DNA of 19,529 nucleotides from a bacterium (GCA_020061125.1 JAGUYV010000203.1:1-19529); one strand, 5' to 3'. Shown: positions 1 through 7,146, numbered from the stretch's first letter. Numbers and translations: made by a program. Notes: generated by a model from the letters alone, not told the origin.

Positions 1-325
1 CGGGCCGCAGGCGTTTGCCCGGCCGCGCCAGGGTTCGCCACAGGCCGGGCGCGCCAGGCTCCGGTTCAAGGAACAGGACTTCGATGTCCGCGCCCGTGTC
101 CTTTTTCAGAAACACCCTCGCCGGAAACACGCGCGTGTCGTTGAATACCCACAGGCCGCCGGGGTCCACGAATTCGAGGATGTCGCGGAACGCAAGATGG
201 CGGATTTCTCCGGAGTTGCGGTTCAGCACAAGCATGCGGGACGCCGCGCGATCCGGCAACGGTGTTTGTGCAATCAATTCACGCGGCAGATTGTATTCGT
301 AAAGAGAGATGGGTTCCCGGTGCAT
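1..325 (-). CDS. queA: S-adenosylmethionine:tRNA ribosyltransferase-isomerase QueA (N-terminal part, cut by window edge)
   Basis: The reverse strand from an ATG at 325 reads open to the window edge (108 codons). It begins MHREPISLYEYNLPRELIAQ and carries QueA hallmarks: LPRELIAQTP near residue 13, a DRAASRMLVL stretch, the WVFNDTRVFPARV segment and RPGKRLRP at the window edge. QueA transfers and rearranges the ribosyl group of SAM onto 7-aminomethyl-7-deazaguanine at tRNA position 34, the penultimate queuosine step, in the cytoplasm. The full protein is usually about 340-360 residues, so roughly the N-terminal third is visible. The start codon lies 6 bp after the DUF2905 stop, so it is probably the distal gene of the rsbV-alaS transcription unit. 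Family identity is read directly from motifs; operon membership is inferred from spacing. Confidence 0.93.
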   Translation of the reverse strand, partial: MHREPISLYEYNLPRELIAQTPLPDRAASRMLVLNRNSGEIRHLAFRDILEFVDPGGLWVFNDTRVFPARVFLKKDTGADIEVLFLEPEPGAPGLWRTLARPGKRLRP

Positions 326-331
326 GGCCAG

Positions 332-547
332 TTACTTCCGGAACAGGCTGAACGCCAGGGTCAGAATGATGCTGATAATGATGCAGGTGACCACCGGGAA
401 ATAAAACGAAAAATTGCCGCGGCGGATCATGATGTCGCCCGGCAGTTTGCCCAGGGGCAGGAATTTGTGCCCGAAGGTGAAGAGAAGGCCGAGGAGAACG
501 AGGACCGCGCCCGCGGCCAGGAGCAGTTTGCCAAGGGATTGCGGCAT
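332..547 (-). CDS. DUF2905 family small membrane protein
   Basis: A 71-residue protein with two hydrophobic segments (about residues 8-24 and 49-66) joined by a short loop containing LGKLPGDIMIRRGNFSFYFP. That loop motif (LGxLPGDI, RGNFxFYFP) is the signature of the DUF2905 family, whose members are about 65-75 residues, so it is full length. Function is unknown; the sequence predicts an inner-membrane protein with both helices crossing the bilayer. It sits 6 bp downstream of alaS and 6 bp upstream of queA, so it is very likely co-transcribed and translationally linked with both. I infer no specific role from this context, since translation genes often share operons with unrelated small proteins. 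Confidence 0.88.
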   Translation of the reverse strand: MPQSLGKLLLAAGAVLVLLGLLFTFGHKFLPLGKLPGDIMIRRGNFSFYFPVVTCIIISIILTLAFSLFRK

Positions 548-553
548 GGCGCT

Positions 554-3208
554 TCAGCCCTTGAGTTGATCCAGAATCAGGCCGCGTCCCTTTTCGAGCG
601 CCTCCGGGATTTTTGAGGCGTCTTTTGCGCCGGCCTGGGCCATGTGCTTTTTGCCGCCGCCGCCGCCGCCCGCGACCTGGGCCACATCCTTGATCAGTTT
701 TCCCGCGTCGAATCCTTTGGCCACCAGATCGTCCGAGAACGCGGTCAGGAACATGACCTTGCCCTGGCATTCGGCCCCGAGCGCCACGGCGTAGGATTCG
801 GCCTTGACCTTGATGTCGTCGTACACCGAGAGCATCGCGTTGCGGTCCGCATCGTGCAGTTGTTTGACGAGCACCACGGCGCCGTTGACCTGTTCCGCGC
901 CGTCCAGAAGCCCGGCTGCTTCCTCTCTGGCTCTGGCTTCCTTGAGCTTGCGCAGTTCCTTGTTCAGCGCGTCCCTGTCCGCAGCCAGGGACTGCACGGC
1001 GCGGGGAAGCTGGTCCTCGGGCACGCGCAGAACCGCGGCCGCCTCGGACAGAGTGTCCAGGCGCGCATTGAGGTATTCGATGGCGCGCGGCCCGGCCAGG
1101 GCCTCGATGCGCCGCATATTCGATCCGATGGCGCGCTCGTCCACGATCTTGACCGGGCCGATGAACCCGGTGTTGTGGACATGCGTGCCGCCGCACAGTT
1201 CCTTGCTGAAATCGCTGATGGAGACCACGCGCACCTCATCGCCGTATTTTTCGCCGAACAGGGCCATGGCCCCCTCGTTCTTGGCGCTGGCGATGTCCTT
1301 GACCTCGGCATGCACGGGTTCGCATGCGAGCACGCGCGCATTCACGATTTCCTCAATGCGCCGCAGTTGCTCTGCGGAAACCTGTTCATTGTGCGTGAAA
1401 TCGAAGCGCAGCTTGTCCGGGCCGACGAAGGAACCGGCCTGGGCCACATGTTCGCCGAGCACGGCGCGCAGGGCCGCGTGCAGCAGGTGCGTGGCCGTGT
1501 GGTGGCGCATAATGTCGTCGCGCCGCGCAGTGTCCACGGACAGGGTCACGGCCTCGCCGGTCTTGAACGATCCCTGCGTGACTTCGCAGCGGTGCACCAT
1601 GATTTTCCCGTCCACCACGAATGTGTCTTTGACCGCTGCCTTGCCGCTCGGCGACGAGACTTCGCCTGTGTCGCCGATCTGCCCGCCCATCTCGCCGTAG
1701 AACGGGGTGGATTCGGTGACAATGTCCACGGTGTCGCCCTCGGAGGCCGCATCCACGGCCGTTCCGTTCACCACCAGGGACACGATTTTCGTGTCTTCGC
1801 TCAAGCGGTCATAGCCGTGGAACGCGCCCGCGCCTTTGTCCTCGGCCGCGGCGCGGTACACCGCTCCCGCGTCCTCCACGAACACATCACCGTCCATCTT
1901 GGAACCCTTGCGCGAGCGGTCCCGCTGCTCGGACATGGCCTCGTTGAATTCATCGCGGCTCACGCCTGCGTACCCAAGTTCCGCAACGATGATCTCCGTT
2001 TCCTCGATGGGAAGGCCGTAAGTGTCGTAAGCCGTGAACGCCACGCGCCCGTCTGCGAGATCGCCTGTTTTTTTGGCTTCGCCGATGTGCGCCATGAGGA
2101 AGTTGCGGCCCTGTGTGAGGGCTTCGGCGAACTGCTCTTCTTCCTTTTTGATGATGTTCTGGACGAACGCGAGTTTTTCCACGATCTCGGGATACTGCTT
2201 GCCGAGAGTATCGGCCACGGCGTCCACGGCCTGGTTCACGAATGCCTGTTCCACGCCAAGGGCGCGGGCGTTGAGCGCGGCGCGGCGCAGGATTTTGCGC
2301 AGCAGATAGCCGCGGCCCTCGTTGGACGGAAACACGCCGTCGCAGATCAGGAACGACGCGCCGCGCAGGTGGTCGGCGATCACGCGGAACGGCACGGGGT
2401 TGTCCGCATAGTTCTTGCCTGTGATCTGTTCCAGGCGGCCGATGATGGGCATGAACAGATCAGTCTCGAAATTCGTGGGCGCGCCCTGGAGCACGGAGGC
2501 CACGCGCTCGAGGCCGCTGCCTGTGTCAATGTTCTTGTTGGGCAGGGGCGTGAGCTTGCCCCCGTCGTGGCGCTCGAACTGCATGAACACCAGATTCCAG
2601 ATTTCGATGTGGCGGTTGCAGTCGCAGGATGGGTCACAGTCCGGGCGGCCGCATCCGCGCTCGGGTCCGAAGTCGTAAAAAATTTCCGAGCAAGGGCCGC
2701 AGGGTCCGTTGGGTCCCTGGGAGGGCGCTCCCGCGGGCCAGAAGTTTTCGTTTTCGCCGAAGCGGAAAATTCTCTCGGGCGGGATGCCGATTTTGTCTTT
2801 CCAGATGTTGTACGCCTCGTCGTCTTCGAGGTACACGGAAATGCGCAGGCGGGCCGGGTCAATGTTGAGGTGCTCTTTGCCGGTGAGGAATTCCCAGGCC
2901 CAGGTGATGGCGTCTTCCTTGAAGTAATCGCCGAACGAGAAATTGCCGAGCATCTCGAAGAAGGTGTGGTGTCGCGGTGTGCGGCCCACTTCCTCAATGT
3001 CCTTGGCGCGCAGGCATTTCTGGCTTGTGGTGAGGCGCGTGCGCGGGGGTTTCTTGAGGGCCAGGAAATAGGGCTTGAACTGGACCATGCCCGCGCTGGT
3101 GGTAAGCAGGGTGGGGTCGTCCGGCACCAGCGAGGAACTGGCGTGGCGCAGGTGCCCCTTGGACTCGAAAAAAGCGAGGAATTTTTCGCGGATATCCTGT
3201 GACTTCAT
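554..3208 (-). CDS. alaS: Alanyl-tRNA synthetase
   Basis: An 884-residue class II synthetase that charges tRNA-Ala in the cytoplasm, full length for the family (about 870-880). The N-terminus shows the catalytic core: DPTLLTTSAGMVQFK (about 31-45), then CLRAKDIEEVGRTPRHHTFFEM and GNFSFGDYF, then the GPCGPCSEIFYD and NIDTGSGLERV motifs. A cysteine-rich insert (GCGRPDCDPSCDCNRH) precedes IEIWNLVFMQF, as in several bacterial AlaRS lineages. The editing domain carries the zinc-binding quartet H570, H574 (HTATH) and C672, H676 (CGGTH), so mischarged Ser/Gly clearance should be intact. The C-terminus has a DHHA1-type glycine-rich segment with six consecutive glycines. An AAAGGAT ribosome site precedes the ATG. 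It follows the sigma factor gene by 101 bp and precedes DUF2905 by 6 bp. Confidence 0.98.
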   Translation of the reverse strand: MKSQDIREKFLAFFESKGHLRHASSSLVPDDPTLLTTSAGMVQFKPYFLALKKPPRTRLTTSQKCLRAKDIEEVGRTPRHHTFFEMLGNFSFGDYFKEDAITWAWEFLTGKEHLNIDPARLRISVYLEDDEAYNIWKDKIGIPPERIFRFGENENFWPAGAPSQGPNGPCGPCSEIFYDFGPERGCGRPDCDPSCDCNRHIEIWNLVFMQFERHDGGKLTPLPNKNIDTGSGLERVASVLQGAPTNFETDLFMPIIGRLEQITGKNYADNPVPFRVIADHLRGASFLICDGVFPSNEGRGYLLRKILRRAALNARALGVEQAFVNQAVDAVADTLGKQYPEIVEKLAFVQNIIKKEEEQFAEALTQGRNFLMAHIGEAKKTGDLADGRVAFTAYDTYGLPIEETEIIVAELGYAGVSRDEFNEAMSEQRDRSRKGSKMDGDVFVEDAGAVYRAAAEDKGAGAFHGYDRLSEDTKIVSLVVNGTAVDAASEGDTVDIVTESTPFYGEMGGQIGDTGEVSSPSGKAAVKDTFVVDGKIMVHRCEVTQGSFKTGEAVTLSVDTARRDDIMRHHTATHLLHAALRAVLGEHVAQAGSFVGPDKLRFDFTHNEQVSAEQLRRIEEIVNARVLACEPVHAEVKDIASAKNEGAMALFGEKYGDEVRVVSISDFSKELCGGTHVHNTGFIGPVKIVDERAIGSNMRRIEALAGPRAIEYLNARLDTLSEAAAVLRVPEDQLPRAVQSLAADRDALNKELRKLKEARAREEAAGLLDGAEQVNGAVVLVKQLHDADRNAMLSVYDDIKVKAESYAVALGAECQGKVMFLTAFSDDLVAKGFDAGKLIKDVAQVAGGGGGGKKHMAQAGAKDASKIPEALEKGRGLILDQLKG

Positions 3209-3261
3209 GGACCTGAATCCTTTCGGTATGCGGCCGGGTTCTGCGATATGGAACCGTGCCT

Positions 3262-3281
3262 GGCCGCGGAGGGGCGCGGCC
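3262..3281. other. GC-rich hairpin between the sigma factor gene and alaS
   Basis: A perfect 7-bp inverted repeat, GGCCGCG (3262-3268) and CGCGGCC (3275-3281), with a 6-nt loop. It lies in the 101-bp gap between the sigma factor stop and the alaS start. No U-tract follows on the minus-strand transcript, so it is not a standard intrinsic terminator. It could tune read-through from the sigma module into alaS or have no role in this GC-rich background. Confidence 0.35.
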
Positions 3282-3309
3282 CGTGGCTCTGGGGGACGAT
3301 CCGGCCCGG

Positions 3310-4071
3310 CTACTTGCTTAGAATGCGTTTGAGTTTCAGAAGGGCCTGGGCCTGCAGGCGCGATATCTGCATCTGCGACACGCCCATGAGTTTGGCGATC
3401 TGCGCCTGGGACAGGTTCTTGAAATAGCGGTTGAAGATTACGAACTTCTCATCGTCCTTGAGCTGTTTCAGCCCGGTCTGCAGGCTCAAGCGGTCGCTCA
3501 ACATCTCGATTTTGCGGTCGAAGGTGCCGACCATTTCCGCGAGCGTGGTGGTGCCGTCGCCCGCGGTGTTGTCAATTTCCTTGTCCAGGGACACCACATT
3601 GTACGACTGGAGCGCTTCGTGCGCCTCGAGGATTTCTTCAACCGTGTACCCGGTGTAATTGGCGATGTCCTCGTAGGTCGGGGGGCGGTCCAGTTCCTTG
3701 GTGAGGTGTTCCACGGCGCGGGTCACATGGATGTTGATGTCCTTGATGCGGCGCGGGACTTTGATGGACCAGGTCTTGTCGCGGAAGAAGCGCTTGATTT
3801 CACCCAGGATGGTGACCGTGGCGAAGGTTGTGAACTCCGCGCCCTTGTCCGGGTCGTAACGGTCCACGGCGTTGATCAGCCCGAGCGTGGCCACCGAGGA
3901 AATGTCCTCGTGCATCTCGCTTCTGTTGGAGAAGCGCTTGACGAAGAACGGCACCAGGTGCATGTGCATGTCAATGAGTTTTTCACGGATCGCGGGATCG
4001 CGCGTTTCCAGAAACTCGTCGAACAGGGCGTCCGCAGCCGAGGGTTTGTGTGTGTTTTGCGGATCGGTCAA
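3310..4071 (-). CDS. sigB: RNA polymerase sigma factor, SigB/SigF/SigG subfamily
   Basis: A 253-residue alternative sigma-70 family factor, the size expected for SigB/SigF types. Region 2 spans about residues 35-105 (core binding and -10 recognition, with FTTFATVTILGEIKRFFRD), region 3 about 115-165, and region 4 about 195-250, with a helix-turn-helix in SQAQIAKLMGVSQMQISRLQ (221-240). I chose a TTG start at 4071 because AAGGAT lies 8 nt upstream and the homologous sequence begins there; the open frame runs back to 4353 but overlaps rsbW with no family similarity. The start falls 14 bp after the rsbW stop. The gene order rsbV-rsbW-sigma matches partner-switching operons such as spoIIA and sigB of Bacillus, so activity is probably held in check by the adjacent RsbW. 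The regulon is unknown. It could equally be named SigF. Confidence 0.92.
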   Translation of the reverse strand: MTDPQNTHKPSAADALFDEFLETRDPAIREKLIDMHMHLVPFFVKRFSNRSEMHEDISSVATLGLINAVDRYDPDKGAEFTTFATVTILGEIKRFFRDKTWSIKVPRRIKDINIHVTRAVEHLTKELDRPPTYEDIANYTGYTVEEILEAHEALQSYNVVSLDKEIDNTAGDGTTTLAEMVGTFDRKIEMLSDRLSLQTGLKQLKDDEKFVIFNRYFKNLSQAQIAKLMGVSQMQISRLQAQALLKLKRILSK

Positions 4072-4085
4072 AGCCGGGAAATCCT

Positions 4086-4514
4086 TCAGCCTTTGAGAGA
4101 TTTGAACATGGTTACCGTGGTGCCCGTGCCCGGCTGCGCGGACACCTGCACATCGTCCATGAGAGTCTGGATGAGCAGGAACCCGAGGCCGCGCTCGTCG
4201 TTGGCGGAGTCCGGGGCCGCGCCGTCCGAGGCTTCGAACCCTTTGCCCGTGTCGCTGACCTCGAAGGCGAGCCGGTCCTGGTCGTGCCAGCAGCGGATGG
4301 TCAGAGAACCCTGCTCGTCCGGGGCGAAGGCGTACTGCATGGCGTTGTTGCACGCCTCGGACACCGCAACCTTCACATTCTCGACTTCCTCGATGTTGAA
4401 GGGCAGGCGGGACATGTAGCCCGACACCAGGAGCCGCACCACGCGCAGAAACTCGGGCTGGTTCGGAACCCTGATTTCAACCAGAGATTGCTGGGCGCCC
4501 GTTATGCCAGTCAT
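4086..4514 (-). CDS. rsbW: Anti-sigma factor serine kinase, RsbW/SpoIIAB family
   Basis: A 142-residue GHKL-type ATPase/kinase. The N box is EACNNAMQYA (E53, N56, N57), the G1 box is DTGKGF (88-93), the G2 box is GLGFLLI (109-115), and a final GTGTTVTM strand closes the fold. In this family the protein binds and blocks its sigma factor, and phosphorylates a serine on the RsbV partner to keep that partner inactive. It lies between rsbV (15-bp gap upstream) and the sigma gene (14-bp gap downstream), which identifies both partners. An AGGGAGGG ribosome site precedes the ATG. It is close to the usual length (about 140-160). The family assignment is firm; the exact stimulus cannot be read from this sequence because no phosphatase or stressosome gene is present. 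Confidence 0.93.
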   Translation of the reverse strand: MTGITGAQQSLVEIRVPNQPEFLRVVRLLVSGYMSRLPFNIEEVENVKVAVSEACNNAMQYAFAPDEQGSLTIRCWHDQDRLAFEVSDTGKGFEASDGAAPDSANDERGLGFLLIQTLMDDVQVSAQPGTGTTVTMFKSLKG

Positions 4515-4529
4515 GGGCGTGGCCCTCCC

Positions 4530-4874
4530 TTACTGGAATTTGGCTGCGGCCTCATCCACGGTTTTGTAAATCGCGAACACATTGTGAAGGCCCGTGATGT
4601 TGAACAGGTTGGCGATGCGCTCGGAATCGAACACCAGCGACAGCTCGCCCGCCTTTTCCGCGCAACGGCGCTTGATGCCGATCAGGATGCCAAGCCCGGT
4701 GCTGTCTATGTACTTGACATTGTTCAGGTCCATGATAATGCGCGCTTCCCGTTCCTGCTCGATGACCTGTGTGACGCTTTCCTTGAGCTGCTTCACGCTG
4801 TACAGGTCAATTTCTCCGGTTACGGCCATCACGATGTGGTTGTCTTTTTTCGAGATCTCGAAACTCAAGTCCAT
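4530..4874 (-). CDS. rsbV: Anti-anti-sigma factor, STAS domain, RsbV/SpoIIAA family
   Basis: A 114-residue single STAS-domain protein, full length for the family. The phospho-acceptor motif is YIDSTGLGIL with serine 58, the same number as the phosphorylated Ser58 of SpoIIAA. In its unphosphorylated form this protein would bind RsbW and free the sigma factor. It is the first gene of the module, preceded by a near-perfect ribosome site (AAAGGAGG, 5 nt before the ATG) and a strong sigma-70-like promoter at 4955-4983. No PP2C phosphatase (RsbU/SpoIIE-like) that would dephosphorylate it is present in the window, so the sensor must be encoded elsewhere. Confidence 0.93.
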   Translation of the reverse strand: MDLSFEISKKDNHIVMAVTGEIDLYSVKQLKESVTQVIEQEREARIIMDLNNVKYIDSTGLGILIGIKRRCAEKAGELSLVFDSERIANLFNITGLHNVFAIYKTVDEAAAKFQ

Positions 4875-4913
4875 GGCTGCCTCCTTTGCCCGAAGGCCGG
4901 GGGTTCTGGTTTC

Positions 4914-4941
4914 GCGGAAACGCGCTTGATCCGTTTCCCGC
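4914..4941 (-). promoter_or_regulatory. Hairpin in the rsbV 5' leader
   Basis: GGAAACG (4916-4922) pairs perfectly with CGTTTCC (4932-4938) across a 9-nt loop; the stem extends by GCG/CGC with one bulged G. It lies just inside the predicted rsbV transcript (start near 4948) and well upstream of the Shine-Dalgarno (4880-4887). It could stabilise the mRNA 5' end or serve as a protein-binding site. Only the pairing is observed. Confidence 0.4.
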
Positions 4942-4954
4942 AGGAGCGTTATTC

Positions 4955-4983
4955 AGTATATCTCATCAATTAATATGTGACAA
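4955..4983 (-). promoter_or_regulatory. Sigma-70-type promoter of the rsbV-rsbW-sigB(-alaS) unit
   Basis: On the minus strand TTGTCA (4983-4978) is followed by exactly 17 bp and TATACT (4960-4955), matching the vegetative consensus at 5/6 in the -35 box and 4/6 in the -10 box. Transcription would begin near 4948, giving a leader of about 75 nt before rsbV. The AT-rich spacer contrasts with the GC-rich background. This looks like a housekeeping promoter; I found no SigB-like GTTT...GGGTAT element nearby, so autoregulation by the encoded sigma factor is not evident. Confidence 0.75.
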
Positions 4984-5011
4984 CACATACAAATCAAGCA
5001 CGATTGCCGCG

Positions 5012-5042
5012 GCGCACGGGGCAATTCCCTTGTCCCGTGCGC
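5012..5042. promoter_or_regulatory. Perfect 9-bp inverted repeat overlapping the VKOR-gene -35 box
   Basis: GCGCACGGG (5012-5020) and CCCGTGCGC (5034-5042) form a perfect dyad separated by 13 nt; a G-U and a C-G pair can extend the stem inward. The right arm covers most of the -35 hexamer (5030-5035) of the plus-strand promoter, a position typical of a repressor operator. It lies 29 bp from the divergent rsbV -35, so a bound protein could influence both directions. Confidence 0.5.
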
Positions 5043-5058
5043 GGCCCGCGCCTATAAT
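5030..5058 (+). promoter_or_regulatory. Sigma-70-type promoter of the VKOR-family gene
   Basis: TTGTCC (5030-5035), a 17-bp spacer, then TATAAT (5053-5058), a perfect -10 with a 4/6 -35. The predicted start is near 5065, about 38 nt before the chosen ATG at 5103. It is back-to-back with the rsbV promoter. Confidence 0.75.
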
Positions 5059-5102
5059 TTGTTCGTACGCTCCGGAAAAGCATGAACAGGAGAATGTGCT
5101 CA

Positions 5103-5858
5103 ATGGAAACTCCCGGATCCCGCCCCAATGTCCCGCTCCTGGCCGCCATGGCGATCGTCGTCGGCTTGTCCGTTTACGGGTTCTACACCTCCCTGCACCT
5201 CATGGACATCCATTACCGCCAGCCCGGCCGCACCGCGCAGTTTTTCGAGGATTTCCCATTTCTGAAATTTTTGGAACCCGGCGTGCCCAAGAAATACAAA
5301 GTGCCGGTTCCTGAAATTGACGAGGCCGTGAAAGTCAAGGACACGGCCGAGGAAGAACTGCAGCACAGCTACAATGTGTTCGCGGGTCTGGAAAATCCCG
5401 GCCCCGCGGCGGAGGGCCAGGGCGGCGCTGCGCCCATTGACGATCCGTATGCGGACATTCAAAAGCAGAATCCCAAAAAATGGCTCGAAGAGCAGAAGCA
5501 GGCGCAGGGCGGCGAAGTCTGCGACATCAATGAGAACTGGAGCTGCAAAAAAGTGGACCAGAGCAAACATTCATCCGTTGGCGGAATCGCTGTGTCCGCC
5601 ATCGGAGCCGCGGGGTATCTGGCGCTCCTTGTTCTTGGAATCGTCGCGCTCGCACAGCGGCCCACGGTTCCCAATCTCACGGTTGCGTTCATCTGGACTG
5701 GCACGATCATCGGGTTTGCCTACTCGATATATCTCACATATCTGGAAGCATTTGTCATTGGGGTTTTTTGTCCTTATTGCGTGGCGTCGGCGCTGGCCAT
5801 GGCCGGGATTTTCGCGGTCATGTTCGCCCTGGCCATTGTGGAAGAGCGCAGGGCGTAA
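5103..5858 (+). CDS. VKOR-family membrane thiol oxidoreductase with a long extracytoplasmic insert
   Basis: A 251-residue membrane protein. The VKOR core is clear: loop cysteines C140 and C148 (CDINENWSC), three hydrophobic helices (about 159-185, 192-216, 222-245), and the redox centre CPYC (C223, C226) in the last helix. A first helix lies at about 11-33. Bacterial VKORs re-oxidise a DsbA-like partner and pass electrons to quinone, driving disulfide formation outside the cytoplasm. Unusually, about 105 residues separate helix 1 from the loop cysteines, including an acidic, Pro/Ala/Gly-rich stretch; in ordinary VKORs this is a short loop. I chose ATG 5103 because AGGAG lies 10 nt upstream; in-frame ATGs at 5082 and 5094 are alternatives. 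No DsbA or thioredoxin domain is fused or adjacent. Confidence 0.85.
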   Translation: METPGSRPNVPLLAAMAIVVGLSVYGFYTSLHLMDIHYRQPGRTAQFFEDFPFLKFLEPGVPKKYKVPVPEIDEAVKVKDTAEEELQHSYNVFAGLENPGPAAEGQGGAAPIDDPYADIQKQNPKKWLEEQKQAQGGEVCDINENWSCKKVDQSKHSSVGGIAVSAIGAAGYLALLVLGIVALAQRPTVPNLTVAFIWTGTIIGFAYSIYLTYLEAFVIGVFCPYCVASALAMAGIFAVMFALAIVEERRA

Positions 5859-6093
5859 GGCGGGCGCGAACACGGCGCAAATGTCCCGCGGCGTTGATTT
5901 TTCCCGCAAAGCATTATGGGGTTGCCACAGTTGCTGGCGGCGCTGTTTGATTATTGCTGAACAGTCGCGCAGCCCATCTTTGGCTTTTCTTATGAATCCG
6001 TGAATAGCACTCGCAACGCTTTGTCCTTGCGGGGAAACATTATCCGTTGATTCTCCGACATTAATGTAAGCGCAACGCGAAGGGGAGATCACG

Positions 6094-6984
6094 GTGATTG
6101 AACGCCTGGACGCATTTCTCACGCATCTCAAGAACGAGAGGCAGGCGTCGCCGCACACGCTTGATGCATACAGCCGAGACCTGGCGCTGTTCATTCATTT
6201 CATGGAAGACAATGGATATTCTGCGGACGCTGCGTCCGTGACGGCGCGGCAGGTGCGCCATTATCTGGGCGCCATGCGCCGCGACGGCCTGGGCGCCACC
6301 ACCGCCGCGCGCCGCCTGTCCGCGCTGCGCACCTTTTTTAAATATCTCAAAAAGCAGGGTGTGGTGGAATCCAACCCGGCCGCGCTCGTGGAATCCGCGC
6401 GGCGCGAGCGCAAACTGCCCGAGCACCTGTTCGACGCAGAAATGCGCGCTCTTCTGGAAGCGCCTGAAAACAGCTCTCCCTCCGGGCTTCGCGATCGCGC
6501 CATGCTCGAACTGCTTTACGCCACGGGGTTGCGCGTGAGCGAACTTGCGGCCCTGGACGCGGACGCCCTGGCCGGAGACGAGGGCCGTCTGCGGGTGCGC
6601 GGCAAGAGGGGCAAGGAGCGGGTGGTGTTCGTGGGCGGCGCGGCGCGGGATTCGGTGCAAGCCTATCTGGTCAATGCGCGGCCCGCGCTCTTGGCGGATC
6701 CCGCGGAAACGGCCCTGTTCCTGAACCGGTCGGGAGGGCGCATCACCGTGCGCAGCATCCAGCGCATGGTCAAAAAATACATCCGGGAAATCGCGCTGGC
6801 GCGCGACATCACCCCGCACTCCCTGCGCCATACTTTCGCCACGCATCTGCTCGAGGGCGGTGCGGACCTGCGCACCGTGCAGGGCCTGCTCGGGCATTCA
6901 AGCCTGTCAACTACGCAAATCTACACCCATGTGACCAACGAACGGCTCAAGGATGTGCATGCGCAGACCCATCCGCGCGCGTGA
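6094..6984 (+). CDS. xerC: Tyrosine recombinase, XerC/XerD family
   Basis: A 296-residue site-specific recombinase of the usual Xer length. The N-terminal SAM-like core-binding domain spans about residues 1-88 (ERQASPHTLDAYSRDL) and the catalytic domain about 105-290. All catalytic residues are present: R147 (TGLRVSEL), K171 (GKRGKER), H242 and R245 (HSLRH), H268 (LLGHSS) and the nucleophile Y277 (TTQIYTHV). The start is GTG, with AGGGGAG 6 nt upstream. Xer proteins resolve chromosome dimers at dif during division. N-terminal features favour XerC, while the C-terminal tail (THVTNERLKDVH) looks more XerD-like, so the C/D label is uncertain. I see no attachment-site repeats or phage genes around it, so it is more likely a housekeeping recombinase than an element integrase. 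Confidence 0.93.
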   Translation: MIERLDAFLTHLKNERQASPHTLDAYSRDLALFIHFMEDNGYSADAASVTARQVRHYLGAMRRDGLGATTAARRLSALRTFFKYLKKQGVVESNPAALVESARRERKLPEHLFDAEMRALLEAPENSSPSGLRDRAMLELLYATGLRVSELAALDADALAGDEGRLRVRGKRGKERVVFVGGAARDSVQAYLVNARPALLADPAETALFLNRSGGRITVRSIQRMVKKYIREIALARDITPHSLRHTFATHLLEGGADLRTVQGLLGHSSLSTTQIYTHVTNERLKDVHAQTHPRA

Positions 6985-7033
6985 CGCGAGCGCCCGGCGC
7001 GGCGGATAGGCCGAATCGAAAATGCTCCGGGTG

Positions 7034-7146
7034 ATTTCCAAAAAACCATTTCGAAGCCAATTCCATGTATATATGATATATTTTGCGTGTCCGGTTTTTG
7101 TCCGGATGGCGGCGGATTCGCATATTGTTAGGTGACATCATATTAT
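7034..7146 (+). promoter_or_regulatory. AT-rich upstream region of the glycyl radical enzyme operon, with in-phase direct repeats
   Basis: The 210-bp gap before the operon contains an AT-rich patch (7034-7085) in otherwise GC-rich DNA. It includes TATGAT (7072-7077) 16 bp after a weak TTCGAA, and a second possible -10, TATTAT, at 7141-7146. Between them TGTCCGG occurs twice (7088-7094 and 7099-7105), 11 bp apart, about one helical turn, as expected for a regulator binding one DNA face. No single promoter is convincing; the region is the likely control site of the operon. Confidence 0.4.

Noticed and set aside
279-1196. A 305-codon minus-strand frame overlapping the alaS 3' end, DUF2905 and queA start
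   Set aside because: It is out of frame with three recognisable genes and its product is Arg/Gly/Pro-rich low-complexity sequence.
644-3202. An 852-codon open frame on the plus strand opposite alaS
   Set aside because: It is antisense to an unmistakable AlaRS, has no recognisable domain, and is the kind of long mirror frame expected in GC-rich coding DNA.
6094-6984. Xer recombinase as the integrase of a mobile element covering the radical operon
   Set aside because: No tRNA target, direct repeats, excision or transposition genes, or composition break were seen; the protein looks like a chromosomal Xer.
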